64,000 nucleotides of DNA from Pestalotiopsis fici W106-1 (taxonomy: Eukaryota > Ascomycota > Sordariomycetes > Amphisphaeriales > Sporocadaceae), in NCBI RefSeq assembly GCF_000516985.1, contig NW_006917098.1:2568309-2632308 (forward strand), written 5' to 3'. How positions within the stretch are numbered: position 1 is the first letter of the stretch; the number at the start of each line of letters is the position of its first letter. Of this stretch, positions 46,867-59,771 are shown piece after piece. The translations under genes and the position numbers were made by a program. The notes beneath the pieces were generated by a model. The model did not search any database, had not been told where the DNA came from, and saw only the letters and a list, made by a program, of their open reading frames with translations.

Positions 46867-48473
46867 GGATGGCTGTGAATATTTTTTTTTTTTTTTGGTG
46901 TAGTAGAGGCAAGTATAGAAAGTTGGGGCGGTCGGTAGTGGTTGTCAATCGGGTGTGCAGTGTCGTTGATGAGGGCACTCGATGTCGCTGCTCCTTCCCT
47001 CCTTTCTGTACTGGTTCCAACTGTTTCGCGATGTCGAGTAAGCCGCAAAAGATGTGAATAGTACCGCCGCCGTTATCTGTCAGCGCGATGGGAGAGCTGG
47101 TCCGTTGTCTAGCCAGGCTGTCGCGAGATGGTAGCAGTATAGAGAGTGCAGTATCGCTTGTGGGCAGAGAAAGACACAGCAAAGACGCTCCCGCAGCAGG
47201 ATGGACTTTCGAGGCGCCCAGGGCAAATTGGTGTGTGTCGGGCGTCGCGCAGTCCCAGTTGTGTTTGGTTGTTTGCTTTTCTTTTGCTTTCCTTCTTTCT
47301 TTTTTTGCTCTGGTTCGCCGTGCGCCTGAATTTTTGTTTGGCGCTCGAGATGCAGGTGGTCGAAGAGGTGCGCAAAGGCAGGTCTTCACGTACAAGCCCT
47401 TTGGCAGTTGAGAAATCCCGTTCGGCATCCCAAAAGTCTGGCTTCAGGCCAAAAAAATTAAAGTGGAGAGCTCCCTGTAAGTTCGTGCAGTAGCGCATCG
47501 CACTCCAGAGGCCCCACCGAATTTTCTTTTCCTTTTTCGGTTTTTTTTTTTGTTTCTTTCGTCAGCCGTCGCCAAACCGACCAAGGCATGATCTGATCGT
47601 CAACTCGGTACGTATCAACAGATGGGCAGGTTGGGGGCGCATTCATCGGATATCCAGCCAGGGACCTTTCAGAACTGTACAAAGTACATGCTTGCGCGCA
47701 CACAATATGGGCATTAATGTTTGAGAGCTTGACGGTGCACCTAAATGAATGATGCCAACCTACATGTTCCTCACATACAAGGTATCCATCATGCAGATAC
47801 ATACCTAACTATTGCCATTCAAACATGTAGGTACCAACTTGACCCATCTATCACCCAAACCTGCCAGAATGTAAGTGTGTGTATGCCAAATCTAGACACG
47901 GCGGGCGCGCGCGCTTACATCCGACAAATGAGATGAGACAAGATTGTTCAATTTTGTTCATACTTGGCCCCCTTGCTCATGTACGTACCATGCACAGATC
48001 TGTTAGGGTCGCGTTTCCCTCCCATCAGCGCAAATCGATAGGTTAGCAGCCTTTTTCTTTTTCTTTTTTTCTGTGTGTTCTTTCATGGTGCTTGCGAGCT
48101 CAAGACGAAATATCCTTATGCGCCAAAACTTGGTTCACATTTCTCCATCACCATGTCCACTGTTTGTCCATTCTGGAATCCGTTTCGAGTTGTCTTGGCT
48201 GTCTTTGTTGAAATGGAAGTGGTCCCGTCAACGTTCAATATACTTTTGGTACCGTACTGGTCTCAATTATCGTGATGTACAAAAAAGGTCGATCATGAAC
48301 CTTGAAAGGTCATTGATGTCTCCACCCATCCAACGCGGAGTATCTCCAGGAATCAATTTATGGACGTGCACTATGCGGAGGTGGATACATTACATAGCAC
48401 CCAGTTGCCGGCAGTCCAGCCATCAGCCTTTCATCCATTCATTCCATCAATCAATCAATTATTAGTCCCTGTA

Positions 48474-48498
48474 CCGCCCGCCCGCCCGCCCGCCCGCC
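48474..48498. repeat. (CCGC)n simple repeat
   Basis: Six copies of a CCGC unit in AT-neutral intergenic sequence. Confidence 0.85.
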
Positions 48499-48694
48499 AA
48501 ATCATGAGTAACCGTCACGGAAGTTGTACCGTGATGTTATCTGTAATTTGACCTTATCCTCCACGCTTTCTTAATATTGTGTGTGCCCTTGCTTGGCTCT
48601 AAACACGAAAGATGAGAACTCGAGAAATAAACAAGTGTTATGTCTGGTCTGAGACGCGAGCGACCCACTAGACGTCTGCCCATGTATCTGTGCA

Positions 48695-49318
48695 TCATGT
48701 ATGTAACCTACCAAGTATTGACCCCGAAATATATTGGCCAAGTCCTCCGTGACAGATCATTATTCCAGTTAATTCGTATTCTAGGAAAGGATTTGAAACA
48801 GAAATATGTGATGTGTGGCTTTTAGGGTACACTACTGTACAAGAGCTGCAGTCATCTGGATACTGCAACCTTGAACCTCTGATACAATACAATAGCCAAG
48901 CTGCCGCATCCATATGAATTGTGTTCGTCTTACTAGCACCCGCCAGCCACTCGATCAAGCAGTACACACAGTACTTGTCGTATTGACGTCCCACACGATC
49001 ATAAGTCAAAATGGACAGCATCTTAGAACACATCAAGAATCGTCGCCATGCATTAGAACCATGAGCGCTCAGAATCAAGTACAACTGAGTATTCGCCACC
49101 ATACGTGCCCGTCCCTGATTGAACCTATCTTGAAAATACACCATTTTCACTTGGCGCGTCCTGTTATAACTAGCACGTTGGTACCTAATTATATATACTC
49201 TATCCTGCAGGTGGGTATCCGATAGGTTCTTGCTGATAATTGATGGCTGTAAACGACTGTGTTCATGAATCTGCTCAAGGAATGAAACCATTATATGTAC
49301 TTGTTGATCTTCGTACAC
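48695..49318 (-). CDS. Unsupported hypothetical ORF, 207 codons
   Basis: This is the longest open frame in the window that has no explanation. It starts MYEDQQVHIMVSF and contains no signal peptide, transmembrane helix or motif I know. Third-position GC is clearly lower than in the neighbouring genes, which argues against coding. I see no flanking exon and the ORF could arise by chance in 3.4 kb of noncoding DNA. Treat as an orphan candidate only. Confidence 0.15.
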   Translation of the reverse strand: MYEDQQVHIMVSFLEQIHEHSRLQPSIISKNLSDTHLQDRVYIIRYQRASYNRTRQVKMVYFQDRFNQGRARMVANTQLYLILSAHGSNAWRRFLMCSKMLSILTYDRVGRQYDKYCVYCLIEWLAGASKTNTIHMDAAAWLLYCIRGSRLQYPDDCSSCTVVYPKSHTSHISVSNPFLEYELTGIMICHGGLGQYISGSILGRLHT

Positions 49319-50274
49319 TGTAGTTAGTGGATGGATGCCTAGCGATCAAGTTCGGTGAGACAAGGCCCACCACTTGTTGCGCAAAGAGAGGGTAGCACAG
49401 TGGTCACGCAACAACAGTAGTGCCACCTAATACTATACGCAAGACTCGGCAGCTGTGGCACAGCCATTGTACTATGTATGATCGTGTTATTCACACCTAC
49501 CAAACAGGAATTTGATAATTAGGTAAGCTGTGGGGTAGTCATATTCATATGCATGGAATAGCAATGGATAGTCGAATCCAGCGATAGGCGAATAGCCAAC
49601 CTCTGCACAATCTACAAGGTATCCATCGCTGGACATTTATGGGTGGCAAACTGGAGATGCCAATTGTACACCTCCGTTGTTCTGATAATATTTGTTTGTA
49701 GCCAGTCAGCCATCGGCCCCTCGCCGTGCCTTGCTTGACACAGAATTCGCTGTAGCGCCGAAAAATATGGCATTTGGAGGCTGGAGACTGCGAAAGGTTC
49801 CAAGAGAGAGATGCTCTTAAATCTCTCTCCTCTCACAGCATGCCACGTCTTTTCACATTGATTCTAGAAACTACGATGCCATCGCTTTGCTTGATCCTTT
49901 CCGCCGACTAATGGAAGTGATGGGTGGTGTTGATGGAATAGCAGACAGAGGTGGAGTGGATAATTTCCCCTGCCTGCTCATTGGCCATTGAGACTTCTCC
50001 ACGCGAACCCGACCCCTTAAGTCGACTCGTTTGGTCAACCTTTTACTCACGTCATCAAGCTACGCCAAATGCCGACAATCGCTCAAGACTTTCTTGTATT
50101 CTTTGCGCATAATATATTGACGAAATAAAGATATCAATGAACAACAACAACAACCACGAAAAGTTCCAAAAATCTGGGCATTGCTACACATATTGAATAG
50201 GCTCAGATCAGAGCTCATGATTGCTCCGCATTACCGCATCTTGAAGGGGTTGCCTCATACCGAAGATCGACCAG

Positions 50275-51836
50275 ATGGAGGACCTGGGTTCAAATGGAGA
50301 GGCTTCCGACCCACCGGGTCCAACTGCTCTGCCCAGAGTGGTTGATATCACTGATGCTGGCGATGTGGTCCTGGATTGCGTCTTTGAGAATTCCAAGGCG
50401 ACCCTCAAGTCTGCCAAGAAGCAGCAGGCTTCGAGACTTGCCCCAGCGCAGCAGCCCGCGCCAGCCCTCAAGGCTAGGACTCGTGTCGGCTTCAGGGTCA
50501 AGCTGGCTGTCCTCAAGCAGCACTCCAAGTACTTTGACCGCATGCTGGGAGATACTCGCTTCAAGGAGGCCAAGACCATTGAGGCCGCCTTCGGCGCCTT
50601 GTCCCTGAGGAAGACGGACCCAGCGTCGGCTCACGTGAGCGATCTCCCCTGGGTGAGGATCGTAGATGATGATCAGGAGACTCGGCTTGCGCACCGGGAG
50701 GGGGCCTTTGGCGATATGCTAAGGCTTCTACACGGTACCGAAGTGGCCACCCAGTCACCCAGTCTAGATTTCGTTGCAACCTTGGCTGTGCTAGCCGATC
50801 GCTTCGACTGCGCCCCGGCCGTTTCCAAGGCCATGGCATCCGGGGCACTCAAGTTCAAGTGGCCTGCGACTCAACGTAAGGTGACCGTGACCGAAGATCC
50901 CCGGATGAGTCGGGCTCTTGAGAATGCGCTGCGTCAAAAGATACTCGTCTCCTGGCTGCTGAACCAGCCTCCGCGGTTCCAGGCCGCAACACGAGAGTTG
51001 ATCATGAATGGCTCCTTGAAGTGGAGCTCTTTTCCCGAGCAAGATGACGGGAGAGATGAGGCCATGTGGTGGTACTTACCGGACGGCATTGAACGTAAGT
51101 ATTCTCTTCAATGTCGTCTTTTTGCGCACTTGTCTAGGCTTTATGTCAATTCGTACACCGGGTGGTGATTAACGACGATTCAAATTCACAGAGGAGCTTC
51201 AATACCGGCGCGAATGCGGTAGGTCAACCGCAATGCAAACCTTCAAAGGTAACCTGCTTATAGTTTACAGTATTAAATAGCATTGCCTCGATTCCTCGCC
51301 ACTTCTTCAGCTTGTACATATCGCGCACAAGACAGTGCAAGCTAGGCTACGATTCCAGTGCCGCCTGTGACTCATACCAGCTCGGCGAAACAATCAAGTT
51401 CCTCAGCACGAAGAACCTTTTCTTCCTGGTGGACTTCTCCCCCAGCTCGCTGAACCTGATCGCAGACACGTCGCTGCTTCAAGTTGACACAATCCTGGCC
51501 ACTCTGCGCCAGTGCCCGGGGTATCAGATTGACAAGCACCACACAAACTGCGGACTCAGGACGCGAATGATACCCATCTTGGATTTTATCAAAGCGCTGC
51601 TGTCCACCAGCTCGCTACCTCTGAGCCGGCTGTCTTGGAGAAATGACCGGAAAAGGGCCGCTTGGCTTCCTTCTGAAGAGGACATGGAAGGTATAACCTC
51701 TACAGACAGGCCATTCCACTTTACCAGAGGCATGCAGAGCGATCAGAGACTTCGGTTCGAGCATGCCATGGGTGCCGAGAAGTTTGCCAGGGACGTATTT
51801 ACGGCAACTTCCTGGAATTGGAGTACCGAGGACTAG
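50275..51836 (+). CDS. BTB/POZ-like domain protein
   Basis: Three exons, 50275-51094, 51192-51218 and 51271-51836, with introns of 97 and 52 nt, give 470 residues. The middle exon is only 27 nt. The N-terminal part (about 20-190) resembles the BTB/POZ layout of a fungal family: GDVVLDCVFEN, FRVKLAVLKQHSKYFDRML, then a helical region. The C-terminal part is well conserved in that family: RTRQCKLGYDSSAACDSYQLGE, VDTILATLRQCPGYQIDKHH, CGLRTRMIPILDF and FARDVFTATSW. Proteins of this type are usually taken to mediate protein-protein contacts; no function is known. The exon chain is supported by restored frame and family-like sequence across both junctions. Confidence 0.8.
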
Positions 51837-52264
51837 GACCACGCCACGCTGGCTAGCCTACTTTTCATTCGGGGTTTCATTCTCACGGTTTGTCTAGTAT
51901 AGATGCACAGTTAGCTTCACCTATAGAAAACCCTCGTCTCCACAAAGGCAGCACACGCAGACATCGTCCTTCTTTGTAGCGCCTCGCGACTGAAGTATAT
52001 GTGAAACTAACATACCCCCACTTTGGGTGCGAGTATATTCGCAGTATAGACAAATGAGCATTATTACAATCAATAGTAATCTTCGTCTAGCTGTGCCAAC
52101 GCAGGCTTTATACAAAGATGAACTAGCATGCCAATGCATGCCGATCTATTACGAAATCCGTAAGCCGAGATATCAGAAATTAACCGACCCATTGCTCCGT
52201 CCATTCCTCTAGAAACCCCAATGCTAAGTGTATGAACACAATATACAAAAGATAAGACACGCTT
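51837..52264. other. Convergent intergenic region
   Basis: 3' ends of the BTB-like gene (+) and GUT2 (-). No gene is visible. Confidence 0.65.
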
Positions 52265-54374
52265 TTATGCCTCAACGGGCTTGTCGTGCCTCGAGTACAT
52301 CTTGTACTCGAGCGAGCTGGTAAAGTCCAGCTTACGCTTCTCGACGTCTCTCCTCGTAGCACTCAACATGGGCTCTGGCAGGCCCATTGACTGCAGGAAC
52401 GATACAGCTGGTCAAATAGTTAGTTTTGATTTTCTGACTTCCAAGTTTTCCGACACAGGTTTGCTGAAACTTACTGTCTGTCCACTCCCGCTCCTGGCGC
52501 TTGCTATCCCACTTCAGTTCCTCACTCATGATATCAATGATCTTGGGCAAGGCCTCTAGGGCAGCTTGCGCGTTCAAGAAAGATAGTCTCGTTCTCCTGG
52601 CCAGAACATCGACGGCTGTCTGTGCGTATTCATTGTGGACGGCGTAGCGCACCTCTCCATCGACGAAGGGATACAAGGCCGAGATTCGCTCACCCCTGGC
52701 GGGGAAGCGCTGGTCAGTAGTCTTGCACAGAGCAGCCACAGTCCAGGCACGGTCTCCGTAACTCTCCGTCAAGTGCTTGGCAACCTCGGTCTCAATGCCA
52801 AAATGCTGAATGATGTTGATAAAAAGGGTCTTGCTGAAGCCATGGGCACCAATGAGCCGAACGTTGTGAGTTTGGCACTGGCCATTAAGAATAGCGCCGT
52901 CATCTATAGCCTCAGTACCGCTGACACGGGGAGCATTGACAAAGGGCTTGGTGGGCAGGTTGCACTGCTTGATGGCCTCGTCGACACACTCCTCAGCCAT
53001 CTGGCGGTAAGTAGTCCACTTGCCACCGGCGCATGTGATGAGACCGGACTCTGAAACATCAATCAGGTGGTTACGCACGAGCGACTCCGTGTTGGCAGCC
53101 TTGGGATCCTTGACTAGAGGTCGAAGACCAGACCATGCAGCCAAGACATCACCACGGCGGACAGTAATGTCCGGGGAGAGGTAGTGGCTGACCTCGTTCA
53201 AGATCCATTGGATCGACTTCTCATCGGGCAAAGGGTTAGGCGTCACTGTTGCAGGCTCATCCGTGGTGCCAGCAATGGTGTTGCCCTGCCATGGGAGGAA
53301 GAAAATCACGCGGCCATCCGAGGTTGAAGGATCGATCAAGCCCATCTTAGCAGGACTGTAGTATCCCGGCAGGATGACGTGCACACCGGAGGCGGGAGCA
53401 ACAATATCCATGCACTTCTGATCGTCCATCTTCCTGACGGCATCCGAGAAGGGACCTGTGGCGTTGACAATGCACTTGGCCTTGATGGTCAAATCTTGAG
53501 CGTCCTTGCCATTCCTCTCGGGAATGCGGTCCTTGACGGTGGCGCCGCATAGCTTTCCATCGGCACCCTTGAGCAGTCCAGTGACTTCAGCGTGGTTGAC
53601 AATATTAGCACCGTACAGAGCAGCAGTCATGGCCAGCGACACGTTCATCCTCGAGTCATTGTGAGCACCATCATAGTAGACCAAGGCCCCAACCAGGTCT
53701 TCCTGCTTCAACATGGGGAACGCATCAATGGCTTTACTCTTGGTCAGGAAGTAGGAACTCTCGATGCCCTCGCTTCCGGCGAGGAAGTCGTAGGCCTTGG
53801 TGCCAGCCCAGTAGTATGGGATCTTCCACCACTTGTCCAGTGGCAGCATGATGGGCAGCCAGTGGCTCAAATGGGGGGCAGTCTGCAGGAAGTACTTGCG
53901 CTCCTTGAGCGCTTCCCTCACTAGCTGGTATTGGTTATAGTCAAGGTTCCAGACAGCCTTTTCCAGATATCTGACACCTCCGTGCACAAGCTTGGTGCTC
54001 TTACTGCTGGTTCCGCTACTGAAGTCATCGCGCTCGACCACGGCAACCTTGAGGCCTCTAGTAACGGCATCGAGGGCGATTCCAGCACCAGTCGCGCCAG
54101 CGCCGATGACTAGCAAGTCGTATTCCTCTCCATCCCCAGCACTCTTCTTGAGCTCGGCGAGCTGTTCCTCACGCGACTTGACTCTGGGGAATTTGGGTAG
54201 CGAAAAGGTGCCGTCGGCGCCGAAGATGGGAGGAGGGACTGCGGCGGCTTCGAAGCCGGGAATATTTCGCGGTCGGTAGGAGTAGTAGAGCAGGGCACCA
54301 CCTCCAACAGTGATAGCGGTGGCTGGCAAAGCTGCCCGCCGGACGGTACCGGCTAGTCGTTGGAACCTGGACAT
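52265..54374 (-). CDS. GUT2: Mitochondrial FAD-dependent glycerol-3-phosphate dehydrogenase
   Basis: Two exons on the minus strand, 54374-52475 and 52407-52265, with a 67-nt intron, give 680 residues. A mitochondrial-type N-terminus (MSRFQRLAGTVRRAA, then a hydrophobic stretch at about 17-33) precedes the FAD-binding motif GAGATG at 91-96, followed by ERDDFSSGTSSKSTKLVHGG, typical of GlpD/Gut2. AWSGLRPLV and CAGGKWTTYRQMAEE lie further on. The last exon encodes QSMGLPEPML...RKLDFTSSLEYKMYSRH, the fungal Gut2 C-terminus; without the splice the frame would continue into unrelated sequence and end at the same length by coincidence. The enzyme sits on the outer face of the inner membrane and passes electrons from glycerol-3-phosphate to ubiquinone. 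It serves glycerol use and redox shuttling. Confidence 0.95.
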
Positions 54375-55217
54375 GGCAAAGACGGGTTGGAGATCGGATT
54401 ATGGTGCGCAAGCTCTCAGGAGCTCCGATGTGCGGCGTGGGCAGTGGTGGCAACTAAACCTAAAAACCTCAACCAAGAGGTCAATGGGCAATTTTGGCAA
54501 TTGCTTCCCGTTTCAATGTACACACACAAGGATGGCTGTATAAATATGTGTCTTGAGTTAGAAGAGCTCGGTTGGTTTTTGAAGGTTGTTGCCACCAATG
54601 AAAAGGTCAAGGGAAAAGCCTCAATTGACAAGGGTGGCGGGCGTTTGGTGTTGGGTAAGCGAGGGAAGCTCACACTATGCAGACCAAAGCTGCAACGATG
54701 AATCCTGCAATGGGAGGTGGTTTGCAATTGCTGCGGACGGACAGAACCAGTTGACGTCTGAGGGCGTTTCGACAGTTTCCACGCCGGCGCTCAAGGGACA
54801 CGAGGCGCAAAGATGACGAGGGAGTTGGTGAATAGAGAAGGATGAGAGAAAAAGGAAGAGAGGAAGGACGCGGAGGAGTAGCAGAAGACGATACTAAATT
54901 CCATTACTATCTACCTATGTACCTAAGTATGAGGTAGGGAGCAGAGGCAGAGAGTCAGAGGCACAGAAAAAAAAAAAGTAGGTCCGAAGCTTGGTGCATG
55001 GCAAGGAGTCAACCTACCAACTTACACAGTACACCACCTACCCACCTACCTACCCGTGGGCCTATGCAATGACGAGAGTGGAAGCTCCAGTCCAGCTTGG
55101 GGGAAATGCGGGAAAGGCAAAGAAGAGGTCCCACTCACAGTGCTTGCCCACACATCTGTCGTCGACTCGAGTCGTTTGGGCTTCCTAGTGTAGAGCCTCC
55201 CCACAGGTCTCACATTC

Positions 55218-55312
<95 letters not shown>

Positions 55313-56925
55313 ATATGTACGATTAGCAGCTTTTGCCCCATCTCAGAGAAAAGGAAGGGGGGGAAAAATTGCAGCGAGTGAATCGTTCATGGTGGGCATG
55401 GACACAGCAATGGTGTATGTTTGGGTGTTGTGTGTGTTTCTGTCTTCTACATACTACTGCTGTGCAGTACCTATTTGGTACACTCTGCATCTGGATTCGG
55501 AGTTTCAATGCTCGCTATAACTCGGCAAGATTTCCCAACGACGAGCGAGCTCTGCTTATTACAAGCTTGAATGCAATGCCATTCATATTGGGTGTCGAAC
55601 TTGTCTCGAACTCGAGGGCGCAACCCGGGGAGGTCCCCCCCACGTTAACCCACGTTAAAACCGGACTGCGGAGGCAATTAAGACCACCAATTGGAGAGGA
55701 ATACTGGAGACTGTGGGCTGGTGAGGTTAATCCGTACCTTGGGAGCGACGACGAGCATGTCATTATGGAGACGAGGCGGAGCCAGCAGGAATCGTAGCGG
55801 CGACACCTGACCTCTCCGGCCCTGTTGGGCGCTTCTCTGGGCTCCGCTGTCCTGCGCCGGGATCGCGTCGCCGAGCCCTGGTAATGTGAGAGAATGTAGG
55901 GATGTGGACGGCACTGACGGTACCTATGCTTGCTATGCTCAATGGATCGGACAATGGCTGGACCAATTCTGATTGTGCGTGTAGTGTACGAATACTGTAC
56001 TGTGTACACGTCCGGAGCTTTTCTAGTATAATATTACACATCTTCTCCGTAAATACGTATGTGTTAGGTCATGCCAACGATCTGCACACCACTGTTGATC
56101 GCATAAACAGCATAGCTAGCTACCACGACCCAAAGACAAAACGTCACTTTTCTTGTTTGCATCGTGATTACTGCAGTCGCCTTTCATTTTCTAAACCGAA
56201 TACTACTTGAAACTCCCAACCATGAAGACCGCCCCCGGATGCTCATCAATCTGTGCGACTAACCTTTAGGCCAAAAAGTCAATTGCACCAGTACCAGTCA
56301 TGACCGTTTCCCCCCCAGACATGAGCTTACCCGCGATTCACATGCCAAAAGATTCCAGACCGCATTCTACTAGTCATTTCAGCCGCTTTTTGATAGTGTT
56401 TTTGTTCAAGGCCATGGGGAAATCTCACAAAAGCCGTCTACCGGGAAGGGGAGGGAAAGGGATAAGTTGTGTACATTTGATAGGAGATATACAGTTGGGC
56501 AGAAGCCATCTCAAATATCGCCCCCACCAGATCCAGTGCTTGATTCAAATATTGATCTCGTCTTGAAAATAAAAGTACATCACACAATGCCCCTATTCCA
56601 TAGCCAAACATTGCTGTTTGAAAACATGCCTAGGAGGGCAGACCAACGCCATGGGTAATCATACTGTACGGTCTCTACCAACAGAGGGGAAGAAGAGAAG
56701 GAAAAGTGCACCGTCCGAGCGCCAAACCGCCACCCCTATCCCCTCCTATCTTCCCTTTTAGTTTAGCTATGCACCAAAAACCCCAGAAGGGGAAAAAAAA
56801 ATAAAAAAAATATATGCAGCTCCGCCACCGCGCCGGTCTCAATGCTGCCCAAGATAGTGGTCCAACAATTATTGAGCTGAGTACTACTAGGTAGCTCATG
56901 ACTCGAATGGAGAAATGGTCCTTGT
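54375..56925. other. 2.5-kb intergenic region between GUT2 and MHYT genes
   Basis: No supported gene. It holds the (AGT)n tract at 55219-55312, a GUT2 promoter region and, at the right end, the 3' region of the MHYT gene. Open frames here are short or made of the repeat. Confidence 0.55.
55219..55312. repeat. (AGT)31 microsatellite
   Basis: About 31 perfect AGT units. It is noncoding and would give poly-Val or poly-Ser frames if translated, which explains the low-complexity open frame through it. Confidence 0.95.
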
Positions 56926-59771
56926 CTACCGTCCGTCCATGCAAACTGCAAACAGCTCGTCCACAAACGTGGCCGGTTCTCCGGCCCTTCCGCTTTCGAC
57001 CATGGCGGACCGAGCCGTCGCCGTCGCCCCGCTGTGAATGTCTTCCCGGGGCTCCGACATGGATTTCATTTCGATATCCGACCTGCTAGTCGCGCCCGCC
57101 TTCTTGTGCCCAGAGCTCACAATTGTCAGCACTTCGCCGCTGCCCTCTCCCGATTTTGGCCCTGGCCGCTCGTTGGACTTGGTCTGCTGACCGCGCATTG
57201 GCATTGTGTAGCGGCTTGCCTCATCGCTGGCCTCTTCATTTGCTTCCCGGACGTCCACGCTGATCTCTTGAGAAATCATGATGCCTCCAAAGCTGCTGTT
57301 GACTGGAGGGGCTGCCTCTGCGCGCTGTAGTGCTGCCCGAGTCGACGACGCATGGGGTTCGCTCGGCATATCGCTGCTAGGACCCTCCCAGAGCTTGCTC
57401 ATCGAGCCCGAGTGGACAGATCCATTGTTGGTCTTGGCTCCGATATCTGTAGGGATGGGATTGCCATCCGCGTCGACGGCACATGCCGGTCTCTTTTTCG
57501 ACGGTTTGGTCTTCCTGAAGCCAAGAAGCGACGGCAGCCTGTTGTGGGCAGTGTCCCTGACAGCTGGTGGTGGAATGGCGTTTAGAATCGGGCTAATGTC
57601 CCGGTGTACCGATTGTGAAAAGGCAGCATGATGTGGTGAGTCCCTATACACCAACTGGTGCGCCTTGAAAAAGGACAAGGGCACAAACTCGCACTTTGGG
57701 CTTTGCAGGTTGACGTGGATTGGAATCACCACACTCAAGGCAACAAGCGTGCATGTTGATCCAGAAGCCGAGCCTGACGCTGCCCGACAAGGCACCTTGA
57801 CCAACTTGGATGTGAGTATGGCTTCATCGAATATTGCATCATCCACCCAGGCTCGCAGCGCTGTCAGCGTGTCATAGAGTTGTGAGGCGAAGAGCATCTG
57901 CCGAGGCGATAGCTGCCTCATGGCGTCGAGCTTTTGACAAAGCAGTGGCACGCTCAGCCGGTTCACCTGTCGGATAAATTCCACCTGCCATGTCTCGAGG
58001 TGGTCCAACGGTAGCGGCATGGATGGAAGCAGGTTGCGAGCTCCTCGTTGAACCAAAACGTCGAACCCGTGGCCGCCTACGCGTGCCCGCAGGCCGAAGA
58101 GGCATAGATGTACGCCAGCTTCCATCATGGTGCTCTCTTCGGCATATGTCGCCATATTCCTGAGCTTCTCGCTGAGATTGCGTGTCTTGATTTGCATGCT
58201 ACTGCCAATGATGCCGGAGACCTGATTGATCTCTGCAAATCTGAAGTTGGCAGCCTGGAGGTCCTCGACTGCTCGTGAGTTATCGAGCCGGCGGACCAGA
58301 AACATGAGGGATCCGCGACCATATTCTTGCTGTCTTGATCTCCACCCCTCGCCTTTCTCCACGAGAATGTCGGCGTCCAGCGAAGGCCCGCGCCCATTGT
58401 GGCTATTCTGGGCCTCATCGTCAGGTTGGCGCAATTGCCGTCTCGGTACACCCGTCCCAGTGGGAAGGATCTCGTCCCAGAGTATGCCGACATTACTGAT
58501 GTGCTCCTTCATCCTGTCTGCCAGATTCGACGCTGCAACACAAAAGAGCTCACGAAAGATGATGTCGTAGTTTGCGACGAGCTGACCATTGTCATCAATG
58601 AGGCGCACCTTGCCATCACGCCGCCCTTTGCGCAGATTACTAATATGAGCACTCATGCTCTTGATCACGTCGCTCATTCCGCTCCAGTTCCTCGAGGTAC
58701 GGAACATCCAGTGGAAAAGTGGGTGTGCGATGCTGAAGTGGTCGCTGGGCGTCTTCTCGAGGTATGTTTCGGTGATGCTTTCACTGGGTAGCAATCCGTC
58801 GGGAGTGACAAGGATACGCCCAGTGGAATCGAAAACGGCGGCAGCTAACAAGACCTGCTGAGCCTTGCTGGCAGAGTTGCGCATCACATGGGTCGTGTAT
58901 ATCGCGGTACTGGCCATGATGATGGCGGCACCGACAGACAGGCATATAACCACAATGACAGTAATGTTTCTCGACAGCTGGTTACCTCCAGAGTTCAGAT
59001 GGATGAGGCGATATTGTGTGCCCGTAGAAGCACACCAGTGCATACCAGAAACGGCCCCGGCCAAGACGATGGCGCACATTCCACGCTTCCACCGCGAAGT
59101 CGTCCATGCTTGTCTGAATGCGAAAAATAGGGCAAGCGATACGATACTGGCCGCCACGGCAATCAGAGCTGCCCCGACAACATTGACGGTGCTGTATAGG
59201 CAAGTGTAATTGTTGATGGACGCATTCCCGACATAATGCATTCCGCATATGGCGCCTCCGGCTAGAGCGCCGCCGACGACGATACGCCACCACGAGACCT
59301 TGTCCGTTCCCACTGCAAGGAACGCCATGAGAAGGACGAGAATCGGCAGGAAAAACGAGAGGGCTGTAAAACCACTAGAGTAGACAATCTGCAGCGCCGG
59401 CTCGCCCTCTGCAAGATCGATGGCTCGGTTGCCAATGAAGTGCTTTACATTGGCCGAGGTTAGTTGGTGTCCTCTAGCTTTCCAAGGTTTTTTTTTTATT
59501 TTTTTTTTTCCTCCTTCTCATGAGGAGAGAGCGGAATAGAGAAATTACATACCATGCACCAAATCGCGATGCCTCCCATCGTAATAGAGGCGCTCAATAA
59601 AACCAAGTGATTGACCAGTCCATTTCGAGACGTTCTACGGTTAATCAACTCGAGTGTTGAGGCGGCACCTATGAAGGAGACCACGTAACTCAGTGCCACA
59701 AAGCCAGCGTTGAAAGAGCGTGGAACTATTTGCCCCTCATATTGGGCAAGTAGCTGCTCAGGTGTCGACAT
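56926..59771 (-). CDS. MHYT-domain membrane signalling protein
   Basis: Two exons on the minus strand, 59771-59553 and 59442-56926, with a 110-nt intron containing A-rich runs, give 911 residues. Seven membrane helices cover about 20-270. Three MHYT motifs are visible: WCMHFIGN created exactly at the splice junction, CGMHYVGN and SGMHWCAS. In bacteria MHYT domains are proposed to bind copper and sense gases such as O2, CO or NO. The 640-residue cytoplasmic part contains a PAS-like segment near 280-320 (VFDSTGRILVTPDG), long helical stretches, and a Ser/Pro/Gly-rich tail; no histidine kinase or GGDEF domain is evident. Such proteins occur in ascomycetes without assigned output. The N-terminal 73 residues depend on exon 1, which is supported by family sequence and the precise MHYT join. 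Confidence 0.88.

Larger units (their letters stand above)
46867..50274. other. 3.4-kb intergenic region
   Basis: Apart from one unsupported 207-codon frame (48695-49318, minus) I see no gene. It contains T-rich runs near 47285-47310 and 47541-47550, a (CCCG)n run at 48474-48498 and the promoter of the BTB-like gene at the right end. No structural RNA is recognised. Confidence 0.5.

Noticed and set aside
55219..55312. CRISPR-like array
   Set aside because: It is an uninterrupted AGT microsatellite with no spacers, in a eukaryote.
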